The notes: generated by a model from the sequence alone, not told the origin. A DNA stretch of 64,000 nucleotides from Vagococcus_D sp963518325 (GCF_963518325.1 NZ_CAUQJB010000003.1:124001-188000), one strand, 5' to 3'. Shown: positions 25,395-35,434, counted from the stretch's first letter. Translations and numbers: made by a program.

Positions 25395-26243
25395 ATGAAG
25401 CGTTTAATTAATAAAAAGGCTAAAGAATATGATATAGTTCCACTGCAGTTGTATTCATTATATGGATTGGAACAATTATTAATGAAAATTAGTAAATCTA
25501 TGTATAGAGATCATTTTGTTGTAAAAGGTGGTTATCTTTTAACATCAATATACGGGTTAGATAATCGTTCAACTAATGATTTGGATGGAACTATTCGTAA
25601 TATGTCGCTCACTCATGAAAGTGTGAGTAAGTTTGTGACGTTTATCGAAAGTCCGTCTGAAGATGGTAACCGATATTTCGAAGTAAAGCAGGTACGCCCA
25701 ATTAGAGAAGCGTTTGATTATGACGGATTTAACATAAAAATGAATTTTTTGAACGGTAAGAGTCGCTATTCAATTGAATTGGATTTAACAACTGGAGAGA
25801 TGTTATTGCCAACAGTCGTTAATCAAAATATTAAAATGATGTTTGAAGATGGCGAAATAAATATGCCGACCTATCCGATAGAGCAAATTTTAGCGGATAA
25901 AATATATACAACGTTAGCTTATGGGGTGATTGATGACACAAATTCTCGTTCTAAAGATCTTTACGATATTTATTTTTTGACAAAAACTAATAAAGAAATA
26001 GATTATCAAATGGTAAACAGGGCTATTAAAAATATCATGTATCAGAGAAAAGAGAAAATTTATTTAGATCAATACATTAAAATCATTGATTTTTTATGGT
26101 TATCAGATCTTCAACGAGAGCTTTGGTTAAATTACACAAGAGGTAAAGTGTTTGCGAAAGATCTTCTGTTTGATACTATCATGGTTTCAGTTAAAGAGTT
26201 TGTCAATTGTTTAATAAAAAATCAAATCAGAGATGATAACTAG
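25395..26243 (+). CDS. abiEii: AbiEii-type nucleotidyltransferase toxin
   Basis: The protein of about 282 residues from this ATG belongs to the AbiEii/DUF1814 nucleotidyltransferase family. The core reads FVVKGGYLL, then STNDLDGTI with the paired metal-binding Asp, ADKIYTTLAYG, and SKDLYDIYFL with the late catalytic Asp. It is thought to transfer nucleotides to a cellular target and arrest growth. The start is unsure: the ATG at 25395 has no clear binding site, and in-frame TTG codons at 25365 or 25377 would overlap abiEi, which would suit translational coupling. Confidence 0.9.
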   Translation: MKRLINKKAKEYDIVPLQLYSLYGLEQLLMKISKSMYRDHFVVKGGYLLTSIYGLDNRSTNDLDGTIRNMSLTHESVSKFVTFIESPSEDGNRYFEVKQVRPIREAFDYDGFNIKMNFLNGKSRYSIELDLTTGEMLLPTVVNQNIKMMFEDGEINMPTYPIEQILADKIYTTLAYGVIDDTNSRSKDLYDIYFLTKTNKEIDYQMVNRAIKNIMYQRKEKIYLDQYIKIIDFLWLSDLQRELWLNYTRGKVFAKDLLFDTIMVSVKEFVNCLIKNQIRDDN

Positions 26244-26553
26244 CTGAATTGCTACTAAACAATATGATAATGTAAAATCAAATTGTGAAACGCAGTGAAT
26301 TATTTTATCATTATTCATATTTGGTTGTTTTTTGTCGGTAGAAAGATTTGTGAAACAAAGGTAAGGTAATTTCCTTTTACATGGAACAGAGCTTGTCCTG
26401 ATAGTTAAAAGATAGTAGAAGAGCTTACTCTGATGCTAGAGAATAGAGCATGTTACTTTTCGCCTCTAATCTCATTGAAACAGCATCTTTTTAGTGACAG
26501 TCAGTCTAAATCAGTGTAATCTTAAAGATGAGAGATGGAAGCGAGGGATAAAG
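26244..26553. other. AT-rich gene-free stretch after abiEii
   Basis: About 310 bp with no frame that has a binding site, no strong hairpin and no clear promoter. It separates the AbiE pair from a small basic gene and may mark the edge of the transferred segment. Confidence 0.4.
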
Positions 26554-26727
26554 ATGAGTGAAGTAGAAAAAGCCAAGGAACTAATTGAGAAAAACAAACA
26601 AAAGCAAAAGCTACAGGCGTTGATTCAATCTAATAAAGGGAATCAAGCGAGTTTTGCTAAAAGCCCTAATCGTGACAGTAAACAAAAGGGGCAAAAGTCG
26701 ATGAAACGTTCGATTAAAAATAAGTAA
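26554..26727 (+). CDS. Small basic protein, 57 residues, unknown function
   Basis: The protein is rich in Lys, Gln, Ser and Asn (MSEVEKAKELIEKNKQKQK at the start, MKRSIKNK at the end), with a charged amphipathic N-terminal helix and a disordered basic tail. GCGAGGGA lies 6 nt before the ATG, and a good terminator follows the stop, which supports it as a real gene. A longer frame from 26494 has no binding site. The basic tail suggests nucleic-acid or ribosome contact; no family is recognised. Confidence 0.65.
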   Translation: MSEVEKAKELIEKNKQKQKLQALIQSNKGNQASFAKSPNRDSKQKGQKSMKRSIKNK

Positions 26728-26735
26728 TGCAAGAA

Positions 26736-26762
26736 GGGAACTCGTTTAGAGTTCTTTTTTTT
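26736..26762 (+). terminator. Terminator after the small basic gene
   Basis: GAACTC-GTTTA-GAGTTC is followed by eight T. Confidence 0.88.
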
Positions 26763-26907
26763 GTACCCAACGATTCGGCTAAAAGAATTTACTGAGGTGT
26801 CATTTTTTGTAAAAACGTGATTAGTTAGGAAGAGCAACATGTATTTGGGCTGTCTAACGCCTGATTTTTTCTTTTTGACACTATTTAACAATTGTTTACA
26901 AAAGTTA

Positions 26908-26957
26908 TTGACTTTATTTGTAAAAAAATGTAACATTGTGTTGTGATAACGTTTGCT
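26908..26957 (+). promoter_or_regulatory. Promoter and cre site of the phosphohexomutase-ABC operon
   Basis: TTGACT (26908-26913), a 17-bp spacer and TAACAT (26931-26936) form a promoter. TGATAACGTTTGCT (26944-26957), close to the CcpA cre consensus, lies at the expected transcription start, a position that gives carbon catabolite repression. Confidence 0.7.
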
Positions 26958-26982
26958 AAATGATGAGTTAATGGAGGAAGAC

Positions 26983-28638
26983 GTGGAAAAGAATCAAAAA
27001 AAATGGTTAGACTCTATGCGAATCGATAACCAATTGAAAAAACAATTAACAGAAGCTACAGAAGATCAGTTAAATGACATGTTTTATCAAGATCTACCTT
27101 TTGGTACAGGAGGGATGCGGGGGTTAATCGGTATCGGCACCAATCGCATGAATTTGTTGACCGTAGCTAAAGCAACTCGTGGACTAGCCCAGTATCTATT
27201 AATGAAGTACGCTGATTTGGAACAACCAGCTGTTGTGATTGGTTATGACAATCGTTTGTATTCAAAAGAATTTGCTGAACATACGGCAGAAGTGCTAGCA
27301 GGCTTTCAGATCAAGGTCTACCTGTTTAAAGACATCGCCGCTACACCTCTAGTATCTTTTGGGGTGAGACAGTTAAACGCACAAGGAGGTATTGTCATAA
27401 CGGCATCCCATAATCCACCGGAATACAACGGTTATAAAATTTATGATGAGACCGGTTGTCAAATGTTGCCAAAGGAAATTGCCAAGGTGATTGATTGTAT
27501 TGAGAACAGTGGGGACTTTTTTGCATACTCGACCAGTCGTCAGGGAATTACTTATCTGGATCAGAGATTTCAAAATAGGTATATTAAGGAATTGGCAGGG
27601 ATTGCCACCATGGTGGAGACCTCTAAAAAATTGACAATCGGTTTTTCCCCGCAACATGGCACTTCTCGGGAGCCCGTTAAAGAGATGTTGGCTGATTACG
27701 GTTTTAATGAAGTGGTGTACGTTCAGGAACAAATGGCGGCTGACCCTTTTTTTTCACAAACTGAAAGCGCTAATCCCGAGGATGTCAGCGCTTATGATTT
27801 GCTGATTGATTATGGTCGCAAGTATGACTTGGACGTTTTGATTACGACAGACCCAGATGCCGACCGTGTGGGAGTGGTATACAAGGATCGACTGGGGGAC
27901 TATCAGTTGTTAAGCGGGAACCAGTTGGGGGCTTTGTTAATTGATTTCTTTATTAAATTTAAGCAACGGGGACCTGACAGCTATATCGTTAAAACCATTG
28001 TTACGTCGGAGCTAGGGGCGGAGATTGCTAAAGCTCACGGTGTTCAGGTTGAAAATGTCTTAACGGGATTTAAATACATTGGCGATGTGATTAATCAAAA
28101 GGGCGAAGCTGGCTTTATTGGAGGCTATGAGGAAAGTTTTGGTTATTTGATGGAACCGTTAACTCGGGATAAAGATGGCATTCAAATCGTCCTTTCCTTA
28201 GTAGTCATGGCCAATTATTATCTGGATCACCAGCAAACTTTGGGAGACCGCTTAACCGCTTTATTTAATGAATATGGCTTTTACGAAGAGCGCTTGATTT
28301 CCTGGACGCTGGCAGGGAGAGCGGGTCAACAAACTATTAAACGCCTCTACGAACAGTTTAAGCAACTGCCTTTAATCGACTTAGCTTATACAGAGGACTA
28401 TGAGTTGGGAGTTCGCCGCTATTCTTCAGAGTCAGTGCCACTTGAATTTGAACAAGCCTTAGTAGTGAAACATGTGTTGGAAGATGGCTCTTGGTTATGT
28501 GCCCGACCATCTGGCACAGAACCAAAGCTTAAGCTGTATCTAGGCACTAACAGCCCAACCAAAGAGATATCCGCAGCTAAAATCGCTAATTTAGTCACCA
28601 TGATTGATCAAAATATGAAACCAGAAAAGGAAGAATAA
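26983..28638 (+). CDS. Phosphohexomutase (phosphoglucomutase/phosphomannomutase, PgcA-like)
   Basis: The protein of about 551 residues belongs to the alpha-D-phosphohexomutase family. The phosphoserine loop ITASHNPPEYNGYK (Ser142 from this start), metal loop DPDADRVG, sugar-specificity loop GYEESFGYL and phosphate loop RPSGTEPKLK are all present. It interconverts hexose 1- and 6-phosphates. The start is ambiguous: GTG at 26983 is 5 nt after GGAGG, whereas ATG at 26971 and TTG at 26953 lack good sites. It heads an operon with an ABC importer and a DUF1861 protein, suggesting it handles a sugar 1-phosphate made there. Confidence 0.9.
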   Translation: MEKNQKKWLDSMRIDNQLKKQLTEATEDQLNDMFYQDLPFGTGGMRGLIGIGTNRMNLLTVAKATRGLAQYLLMKYADLEQPAVVIGYDNRLYSKEFAEHTAEVLAGFQIKVYLFKDIAATPLVSFGVRQLNAQGGIVITASHNPPEYNGYKIYDETGCQMLPKEIAKVIDCIENSGDFFAYSTSRQGITYLDQRFQNRYIKELAGIATMVETSKKLTIGFSPQHGTSREPVKEMLADYGFNEVVYVQEQMAADPFFSQTESANPEDVSAYDLLIDYGRKYDLDVLITTDPDADRVGVVYKDRLGDYQLLSGNQLGALLIDFFIKFKQRGPDSYIVKTIVTSELGAEIAKAHGVQVENVLTGFKYIGDVINQKGEAGFIGGYEESFGYLMEPLTRDKDGIQIVLSLVVMANYYLDHQQTLGDRLTALFNEYGFYEERLISWTLAGRAGQQTIKRLYEQFKQLPLIDLAYTEDYELGVRRYSSESVPLEFEQALVVKHVLEDGSWLCARPSGTEPKLKLYLGTNSPTKEISAAKIANLVTMIDQNMKPEKEE

Positions 28639-28639
28639 G

Positions 28640-30433
28640 ATGAAAAAAATTATCGGATTAGCATTAATCGCCTTGTTAACTTTAACAGGGTGCCAATCAA
28701 AGGAAAGCACGGAACGGAAGACGACGCCAAATGAATTGACGCTAAACGGCGATTATGTCATTCCGCCAACGGCTCATGGAAATCCCTTTATTGGTGGTTA
28801 CGTTGGAGGGGGATTAGATCCCTATGTCCAAGAAGCCTTATTCGCTTTTACTCCAGTGGGAGATGAACACTTCAAGCCCCATTTAGCAGAATCATTTACC
28901 CAAGATGACCAAAAAGTCACCGTTACGCTAAAAGATGACATTAAGTGGAGTAATGGTGAAAAAATTACGACGGAAGATATTGCCACTAGTTATTACATGT
29001 GGGTCGGAAAAAAACAAGTTTGGGAATTTTTAGAAAAAATTGAGTATGACGACTCCAATACGATGACCTTTCATTTTAAAGTTGACAGCGGCCTAATGGC
29101 TAATTTACTGACGGATGTTCGGATTCAAGGGTCAACAGCTGAATATGGCAAGTGGGCCAAGCAATACGAAGAAATCGCCAATACGAAGCGTGACTGGCAT
29201 TCGGAAACCAATACCTTTTGGATGACAGAGGAAGGCAACCAAGCTTTGGAAACCCTCAATCAGGAATTAGACGAGTATCAGCCAAAAGTAACGGAGATGG
29301 TTGGCTCTGGCGCCTATACCGTCAAAAAAATGACGACCGACCAAGCTAGCTTAGTTGAAAATGAGCATTTTTATACAGAAACGGGCTTTGAAAAATTAAA
29401 CATCGTTCGTGTGACCACACCGGAAATTGCGGCTAATGCCATGGTGGAAGGCACCTTGGATTTACACAGTGGCGGCATGAATCTGGATTTAATCGAGCAA
29501 ATGCGTAAAAAGATTCCAGCTTATACGGAATTTTTCTTGCCGGAGTATTCTCAGATGGCGGTAGTCTTTAATGTGCAAAAGGAATTCGCTAAGGAAAAAG
29601 CCTTTAGACAAGCCATGTCTTACTTGTTGAACCGAGAGGAATTATTACCATTAGCAGAAGTCGGTAGTTTGCCATCAGAAGCAAGCTTATCAGGCTTACC
29701 TCTCTCATTACAAAAAATCCATAGTGTTGATGAGTGGTCAAAGAAAAATTTAACTCAGTATGATTACGCACCTGAAAAAGCGGAAAAACTCTTAACAGAA
29801 GCTGGTTGGAAAAAAGATAAAAATGATCAGTGGATTGATGAAAACAATCAAAAAGTGTCATTTGAACTAACGGCTAACAGCGGTTGGGGATCAGCTTTAC
29901 TGCCTGGTGAAGCCTATGTTAGTGCGTTAAAAGACTTTGGGTTTGATGTGACCTTCAAACCGATGGAAAGTGCCGCTTATGATGCTCACTTAAGAAATGG
30001 CGAGCATAGCGTGGCCATTGAATTTGCACCACCGTCTAATATTATCTACGCCAATGCCTATGGGACTTACGAACAGTTATATCGCGGTAGATTATGGTTG
30101 TTTGGGTTAGGGGCTGATGAGAAAGACGGCAGCTTGATGTTGGAAAATGCAGAAGGGAAAGAGGTCAATGTCATTGATTTAACGAAACAACTGTTTGTGG
30201 ATTCGGGTGAAGACTACGATGCCACACTAAAAGAATTAATGAGCGTCACAGCAGAGAATGCTTTGTTTATCCCTTATCTTGAAAAAGGCTTTCCAGTCAG
30301 AACCCTAAAGAGTGACATCGATTTAGGGGTAAAAGCCGATACCTTGATTCAAGATCCTCGTTTCAGTGGGGTAGCCGAGCCGATGTTTGCGACCCTGTTA
30401 GTCGAGGGGACATTAAAAGACGCTATCAAATAA
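28640..30433 (+). CDS. ABC transporter substrate-binding lipoprotein (OppA/SBP_bac_5)
   Basis: The 597-residue lipoprotein has a signal peptide ending LTLTGC, with Cys18 as the lipid-modified residue, and a family 5 extracellular solute-binding domain (ESFTQDDQKVTVTLKDDIKWSNGEKITTEDI is typical). It would capture the ligand outside the membrane for the permeases encoded next. The family binds peptides, nickel or oligosaccharides; the operon content favours a saccharide, but this is inference. It begins 1 bp after the phosphohexomutase stop. Confidence 0.9.
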   Translation: MKKIIGLALIALLTLTGCQSKESTERKTTPNELTLNGDYVIPPTAHGNPFIGGYVGGGLDPYVQEALFAFTPVGDEHFKPHLAESFTQDDQKVTVTLKDDIKWSNGEKITTEDIATSYYMWVGKKQVWEFLEKIEYDDSNTMTFHFKVDSGLMANLLTDVRIQGSTAEYGKWAKQYEEIANTKRDWHSETNTFWMTEEGNQALETLNQELDEYQPKVTEMVGSGAYTVKKMTTDQASLVENEHFYTETGFEKLNIVRVTTPEIAANAMVEGTLDLHSGGMNLDLIEQMRKKIPAYTEFFLPEYSQMAVVFNVQKEFAKEKAFRQAMSYLLNREELLPLAEVGSLPSEASLSGLPLSLQKIHSVDEWSKKNLTQYDYAPEKAEKLLTEAGWKKDKNDQWIDENNQKVSFELTANSGWGSALLPGEAYVSALKDFGFDVTFKPMESAAYDAHLRNGEHSVAIEFAPPSNIIYANAYGTYEQLYRGRLWLFGLGADEKDGSLMLENAEGKEVNVIDLTKQLFVDSGEDYDATLKELMSVTAENALFIPYLEKGFPVRTLKSDIDLGVKADTLIQDPRFSGVAEPMFATLLVEGTLKDAIK

Positions 30434-30499
30434 GCAAGAGAAAGATCGTCAGACAAAGGCTGGGAGCTTTTTCCGGCCTTGATCTGTAAGGAGGTTACC

Positions 30500-31489
30500 G
30501 TGAAAAATAGATTATTAGTCGTGGCTGTCACGATTGTTGTGGCGGTTTTTATGACCTTTTTGATTGTTAAATTAATGCCGGGAGACCCTGTTCATGTACT
30601 GGCCAATGAATTAAGAACCACTCAAGGGATCTCCGAGGAGCAAGCGGTTAAGCGGGCAATTACCATGTTGAATTATGACCCGAATAAAACAATTGTGGCG
30701 CAGATGGTTCAATTTGTAAAAGGCTTGGTAACAGGTGATTTAGGCACGTCGATTCGCTTTAAAACCCCTGTGGTCAACATCATTAAAGCGGCTTTGCCCT
30801 GGACCTTGTTTTCAGCGGGGTTAGCGACGGTTTTTTCTTATTTTATTGGAACCAAGCTAGGTTTGTATGTGGCTTGGAAACAAGATAAAAAAGCCAATGC
30901 CATTACCGATATTGTCTCATCTATTTTTGGTTCAGTGCCGGACTATGTGATTGGGTTTTTATTGGTGTCAATCTTTGCGGTACAATTGGGACTCTTACCC
31001 TCTCGGGGAGCCTATAGCGCCACGGTTGATCCAGGTTTTTCTTTAGCCTTTATTGGCAGTGTGTTAACCCATGCTATTTTGCCAGTGCTCTCATTGTTTA
31101 TCGTCCAGTTTGCCAATTGGATTGTCAATATGCGAGGCAGTGCGGCTAACGTTATGAATCAGGAATACATTAAATACGCCCGTGCTCGAGGCTTAAGCAA
31201 CAAGGTTATCCGCAAACAGTACGTCGGAAAAAATGCCTCACTGCCGATGATTACCGCTTTGGGGACAACCTTTGGCATGTTAGTAGGGGGCGCTCCCTTG
31301 ATAGAAAATGTCTTTTCTTATCCCGGAGTGGGGTTCTTCCTGAATACTGGTGTAGCCGTTAGGGATATACCTTTAATGCAAGGCTTGTTTTTTATGATCA
31401 TTATGACGGTGATTGTTTGTAACTTTATTGTGGATCTCCTTTATGGCTATATTGATCCCAGACTAAGGAGGTCCCATGGTGAAAAATAG
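30500..31489 (+). CDS. ABC transporter permease, OppB-like
   Basis: The 329-residue inner-membrane permease has about six helices, the N-terminal LMPGDPV segment of OppB/DppB proteins and the EAA-type loop (YIKYARARGLSNKVIRKQYVGKNASLP). It pairs with the OppC-like protein. The start is GTG 30500, 5 nt after AAGGAGG. Confidence 0.92.
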   Translation: MKNRLLVVAVTIVVAVFMTFLIVKLMPGDPVHVLANELRTTQGISEEQAVKRAITMLNYDPNKTIVAQMVQFVKGLVTGDLGTSIRFKTPVVNIIKAALPWTLFSAGLATVFSYFIGTKLGLYVAWKQDKKANAITDIVSSIFGSVPDYVIGFLLVSIFAVQLGLLPSRGAYSATVDPGFSLAFIGSVLTHAILPVLSLFIVQFANWIVNMRGSAANVMNQEYIKYARARGLSNKVIRKQYVGKNASLPMITALGTTFGMLVGGAPLIENVFSYPGVGFFLNTGVAVRDIPLMQGLFFMIIMTVIVCNFIVDLLYGYIDPRLRRSHGEK

Positions 31490-32351
31490 GTTAAAAAAAA
31501 TCCAGCTATTTTTCAAAGTCATCATGCTCAACAGTCAAGCAAAAGTTGGCATGTTCGTGTTGCTGGTGCTGATTTTATTTGCCATTTTTGGCACGACGGT
31601 GATTGGTGATTTACCTGCTCAGTATGGCTTGCGATTCCAAGGACCGTCTCTCCAGCATTGGCTAGGGACTGATTTTTCTGGACGGGATACTTTGCTGCAA
31701 TTTATTTTGGGAACCAAAGATGTGATTTTGATTGCCACCTTTGCTGGGGTTTTTACAATTGTCATTGGCACCTTGATTGGCACGATTTCTGGTTTTATTG
31801 GCGGCAGAACCGATAGTGTTTTAATGCTAATCACCAATGTGGTCATTACAGTGCCGGCTTTTCCAGTCTTAATGGTTCTTTCTCTAGTCGTCAATGCCGG
31901 TAATCCTGTGATGTTTGGCTTGTTGCTGTCTTTATGGAATTGGGCAGGGCTAGCTCGCAGTATTCGCAGTCAGGTTATTAGTTTGCGAGAAAGTGACTTT
32001 ATTATGGCCAGTAATATGTTAGGCATGTCTAAGAAGCACATCATCATCAATGATATTTTTCCGTCTTTAATTCCTTATATTGCTGTCAATTTTGTGTTGA
32101 TTATGCGGGCGTCTGTTTTAGCTTCCGTGGGCTTGATGATGTTAGGTCTGGCACCCTTTAAAGGGGAACACTGGGGCATGATGTTGAACTTGGCCATGAC
32201 AAAATCAGGAGCGATGTTTGGCTCAAGTGCGGCAATTTATTTAATTACCCCAATTGTTGGGATTATTATTTTTCAAACAGCTTGTTTTATGTTTTCCAAG
32301 GGTTTGGAAGATGCCTTTAATCCAAGAATGAGGAGCGAAATGAATGACTAA
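31476..32351 (+). CDS. ABC transporter permease, OppC-like
   Basis: The protein of about 291 residues is the second permease of the Opp-type importer. It shows the OppC N-terminal domain ending HWLGTDFSGRDTL and an EAA-like loop (SDFIMASNMLGMSKKHIIINDIFPSLIPYI). It overlaps the oppB-like gene by 14 nt. ATG 31476 and GTG 31479 are both possible; the GTG has the better distance from AAGGAGG. Confidence 0.92.
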   Translation: MVKNRLKKIQLFFKVIMLNSQAKVGMFVLLVLILFAIFGTTVIGDLPAQYGLRFQGPSLQHWLGTDFSGRDTLLQFILGTKDVILIATFAGVFTIVIGTLIGTISGFIGGRTDSVLMLITNVVITVPAFPVLMVLSLVVNAGNPVMFGLLLSLWNWAGLARSIRSQVISLRESDFIMASNMLGMSKKHIIINDIFPSLIPYIAVNFVLIMRASVLASVGLMMLGLAPFKGEHWGMMLNLAMTKSGAMFGSSAAIYLITPIVGIIIFQTACFMFSKGLEDAFNPRMRSEMND

Positions 32352-33375
32352 TCCGATTTTGACCGTGAGAGAGTTGTCGGTCGAGTTTAATTTAAAGCAG
32401 CAAAAAGAAATCAAAAAAATCAAAGCGATTGAACAAATTAATTTAGATATTTATCGGGGCGAAATGATGGGAATCATTGGTGAAAGTGGTAGTGGCAAGT
32501 CTACCTTGGCTTTTGCGATTTTAAACTTGATTGATGCCCCAGGGGTGATTGCTAGTGGTCAGGTTCAGTTTATTAAAAATGACGGCCAGGCATTGAATGT
32601 GCTGGAGCTTGATTCTCAGCAGGAAAATGAGTTTCGCTGGAAAGAGATTGCCACAGTTTTTCAGGCGGCTCAAAGTGCTTTAAATCCGATTCAAACGGTC
32701 TATGATCATTTTGTTGATACTTATCAGGCCCATACGACACGAGCTGAGGCTCTCGACGCGAATGGGTTGCGGCTAAAAGTGGAAGAGCTTTGCGCCTATG
32801 TCCGTTTGGATAAGAATGTCTTAAAGATGTATCCCTTTGAACTAAGTGGGGGCATGAAGCAGCGGGTTTTAATTGCCTTAAGTTTGTTGTTGGACCCGTC
32901 GATTATTATATTAGATGAGCCGACAACGGCTTTGGATGTTATCACCCAGTGGTACATTCTCGATATTTTGAAAAAAATTAACCGGGAAAAAAACGTGACC
33001 ATTATCTTTTTAACCCATGATATCTCAATTATTAGTGCCATGGTTGATCGGATTGTGGTGATGTATGCGGGGCAGATTGTCGAGATTGGCAAGACAGAAG
33101 ACGTCTATCGTTTTCCGGCTCATCCTTACACGAAAGCGTTACTTGGAGCGATCCCCACAATGAATGACGACATTAGCAGTAAAAAGGCCATTGCCGGTGG
33201 CACCTATGATATGCTAAAGGCGGATGGCGGTTGCCGCTTTAAGAATCGTTGTCAGCGAGCCAAGGAAGTCGGCTGTCAAGGCTTAGCCAGTGACAGTTGT
33301 CAGCTGTTTGAAGTTAGCGAAACCCATGTGGCACGCTGTATCAATCGTTATCAGGAGGAGTCCAATGAAAGATAA
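32344..33375 (+). CDS. ABC transporter ATPase, OppD-like
   Basis: The 343-residue ATPase has Walker A (GESGSGKST), signature LSGGMKQRV, Walker B (IIILDEPTTALD) and switch His (FLTHDISII), followed by the oligopeptide-transporter C-terminal domain with its cysteine cluster (CRFKNRCQRAKEVGC). It energises import with the OppF-like partner. It overlaps the permease gene by 8 nt. Confidence 0.93.
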   Translation: MTNPILTVRELSVEFNLKQQKEIKKIKAIEQINLDIYRGEMMGIIGESGSGKSTLAFAILNLIDAPGVIASGQVQFIKNDGQALNVLELDSQQENEFRWKEIATVFQAAQSALNPIQTVYDHFVDTYQAHTTRAEALDANGLRLKVEELCAYVRLDKNVLKMYPFELSGGMKQRVLIALSLLLDPSIIILDEPTTALDVITQWYILDILKKINREKNVTIIFLTHDISIISAMVDRIVVMYAGQIVEIGKTEDVYRFPAHPYTKALLGAIPTMNDDISSKKAIAGGTYDMLKADGGCRFKNRCQRAKEVGCQGLASDSCQLFEVSETHVARCINRYQEESNER

Positions 33376-34360
33376 GCGTACCCCAATTTTGGAAATAGAA
33401 GATTTGACCCTTTCTTTTGGTAAAAAAAGCGAGACGGTCACGGTGTTACGAAACATCAATTTAAGGGTTTTTGAAAGTGAAAGTGTGGCCATTGTTGGTG
33501 AAAGTGGTTGTGGTAAAACCACACTAGGCAAGACTATTGTCGACACGCATCAGCCGACTACTGGGACCATTAAGTATTATGGTCAGGATATTCGCAAGAT
33601 GGATAAAAAAGCGTATCGAAATTACCGTTTAAGTGTGCAAATGGTTCAACAAGACTCTTTCGCTGCCTTAAATCCCTATAAAACTATCTACCATTCAGTT
33701 AGCAGTCCCTTGCTCGAGCATAAGTTTGTAGCAGAACAAGAGGCTCGTCACGAGGTAGCTCGTTTGTTAACCGATGTGGGGCTGGTTCCAGTAGAACATT
33801 ATATTGACAAGTATCCCCATCAATTAAGTGGTGGCCAACGACAACGGGTGTTGATCGCCCGGGCTTTGGGGGTTAAACCAAAATTAATCGTCGCGGATGA
33901 ACCTGTCTCAATGGTGGATGTTTCCCTGCGGATTTCGTTGTTGCAGCTAATGAGAGACATGAATCAAAAATATGGGGTGTCTTTTGTCTACATCACCCAT
34001 GATTTAGCAACAGCCCGTTATATTTCAGACCACGGTCAATTGGTCGTTATGTACTTAGGTGAAATCATTGAAAAAGCTCAGATTAAAGAGGCTACAAAAG
34101 ATCCGCTTCATCCTTATTTTAAAGCGCTGATTCAGGCTGTACCTCAAGGCATTAACGGTCAGTTTAAACAAGTCGAACTGCCTTTAAAAGGCGTTGATAT
34201 TCCAGATATTAAAAAGTTACCAACGGGTTGTCCGTTTCATCCACGCTGTATTTATGCGACGGCAGCCTGTAGTCAAGAAAAACAACTACTGACGGCTGTG
34301 GGCAATCGAGAAGTAGCCTGCATGCGTGTCCATGATATTAAAGAAATGGTGGGGAATTAA
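33365..34360 (+). CDS. ABC transporter ATPase, OppF-like
   Basis: The 331-residue ATPase is the partner of the OppD-like protein, with Walker A (GESGCGKTT), signature LSGGQRQRV, Walker B (LIVADEPVSMVD) and the C-terminal Cys cluster (GCPFHPRCIYATAAC). The ATG at 33365 follows AGGAGGAG; it overlaps oppD by 11 nt. A longer frame to 33290 overlaps oppD without reason. Confidence 0.93.
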   Translation: MKDKRTPILEIEDLTLSFGKKSETVTVLRNINLRVFESESVAIVGESGCGKTTLGKTIVDTHQPTTGTIKYYGQDIRKMDKKAYRNYRLSVQMVQQDSFAALNPYKTIYHSVSSPLLEHKFVAEQEARHEVARLLTDVGLVPVEHYIDKYPHQLSGGQRQRVLIARALGVKPKLIVADEPVSMVDVSLRISLLQLMRDMNQKYGVSFVYITHDLATARYISDHGQLVVMYLGEIIEKAQIKEATKDPLHPYFKALIQAVPQGINGQFKQVELPLKGVDIPDIKKLPTGCPFHPRCIYATAACSQEKQLLTAVGNREVACMRVHDIKEMVGN

Positions 34361-34362
34361 TC

Positions 34363-35268
34363 GTGAAACAAAGATGTGAAGAGTTATTAAGTCAGCACGT
34401 CATCGATGGTGTCAAAGGAAAAAAACTGATCTTTAAAGGCTTGTCAGAGGTAGACGTGTATAATATTACGGCGCCTTTTGACGATCATGGTAGGGAAATT
34501 ATTGCGGGTCGAGTAGAGCGACGAGATAGTGAGCAAGCAAGGATTCACTTTTTTGGCAAAGTCTCTGACCTTGAGTGGGAAGTATTGCCGGATTACCCCA
34601 CGTTTGACTTGCAGGACCCTTTTGTCACCAAAATTAATGGGGAACTTATTTTAGGTGGAGTTGAAATTTATCCCTTGCCAGAAAACCCTGAAGCGTTAGG
34701 CTGGCGCACGATTTTTTACCGAGGAAAAGATGTGATGTCTCTGGCACGCTTTTTTGAAGGACCTAAGGGCATGAAGGACTTGCGCTTAGCAAAACTAGTG
34801 GATGGTCGTATTATGGTATTAACGCGACCTCAGGGAGAGCTTGGGGGACGTGGTCAAATCGGCTTAACTTACGTCAACCAGTTAGAGGAGTTAAGCCATG
34901 AGCTGATTTTGGCCGCTCCTTTATTGCCACAATTTGTATCAGAGGAATGGGGGGGCGCTAATGCGATTTACCCAATCGATTCGGAAACGGTGGGTGTCCT
35001 TGGACATATTGCTTGTTTTGACGAAGAAGACTGTCGCCATTATTATTCCATGGCCTTTACCATTAACCCCCAAGCAGGGACGCATTCTGAGATGAAACTG
35101 GTAGCAGTTAGAGCAGAGTTTGAAGCTGGTGAGGCGAAACGACCAGATCTTGAAGATGTGATCTTTAGTGGTGGTCTGATCGATCATGGCGATGGCAGTT
35201 GTGACTTGTACGTGGGAGTTGGCGATTCCCACGCTCAGGTGATGACCGTCGCTAATCCCTTTAGTTAA
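34363..35268 (+). CDS. DUF1861 protein, five-bladed propeller related to GH130 phosphorylases
   Basis: The 301-residue protein matches DUF1861 in character: repeated beta-propeller blades with FEGPKGMKDLRLAKLVDGRIMVLTRP, EEWGGANAIY and the late VIFSGGLIDHGDGSCDLYVGVGD. The fold is related to GH130 mannoside phosphorylases, which split mannosides with phosphate to mannose 1-phosphate. If active in that way, its product would suit the phosphohexomutase at the operon head. Chemistry is inferred, not shown. The start is GTG 34363, two bases after the oppF-like stop, with GGTGGGGA upstream. Confidence 0.75.
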   Translation: MKQRCEELLSQHVIDGVKGKKLIFKGLSEVDVYNITAPFDDHGREIIAGRVERRDSEQARIHFFGKVSDLEWEVLPDYPTFDLQDPFVTKINGELILGGVEIYPLPENPEALGWRTIFYRGKDVMSLARFFEGPKGMKDLRLAKLVDGRIMVLTRPQGELGGRGQIGLTYVNQLEELSHELILAAPLLPQFVSEEWGGANAIYPIDSETVGVLGHIACFDEEDCRHYYSMAFTINPQAGTHSEMKLVAVRAEFEAGEAKRPDLEDVIFSGGLIDHGDGSCDLYVGVGDSHAQVMTVANPFS

Positions 35269-35434
35269 AGAGAAGGCAGAATTTGTTCTAGCTCAAATAG
35301 TTTGGTAAAATAATGAGGTAAGCACGATACTGTTGAATCAAGGGAAAATCCATTTTAACCAAAAATAAAAGTAGTAGACAAAACGGGATGTGGCCGTGGG
35401 TCAGAGTCAGACATAAACCAGAGGGGGAGACACA

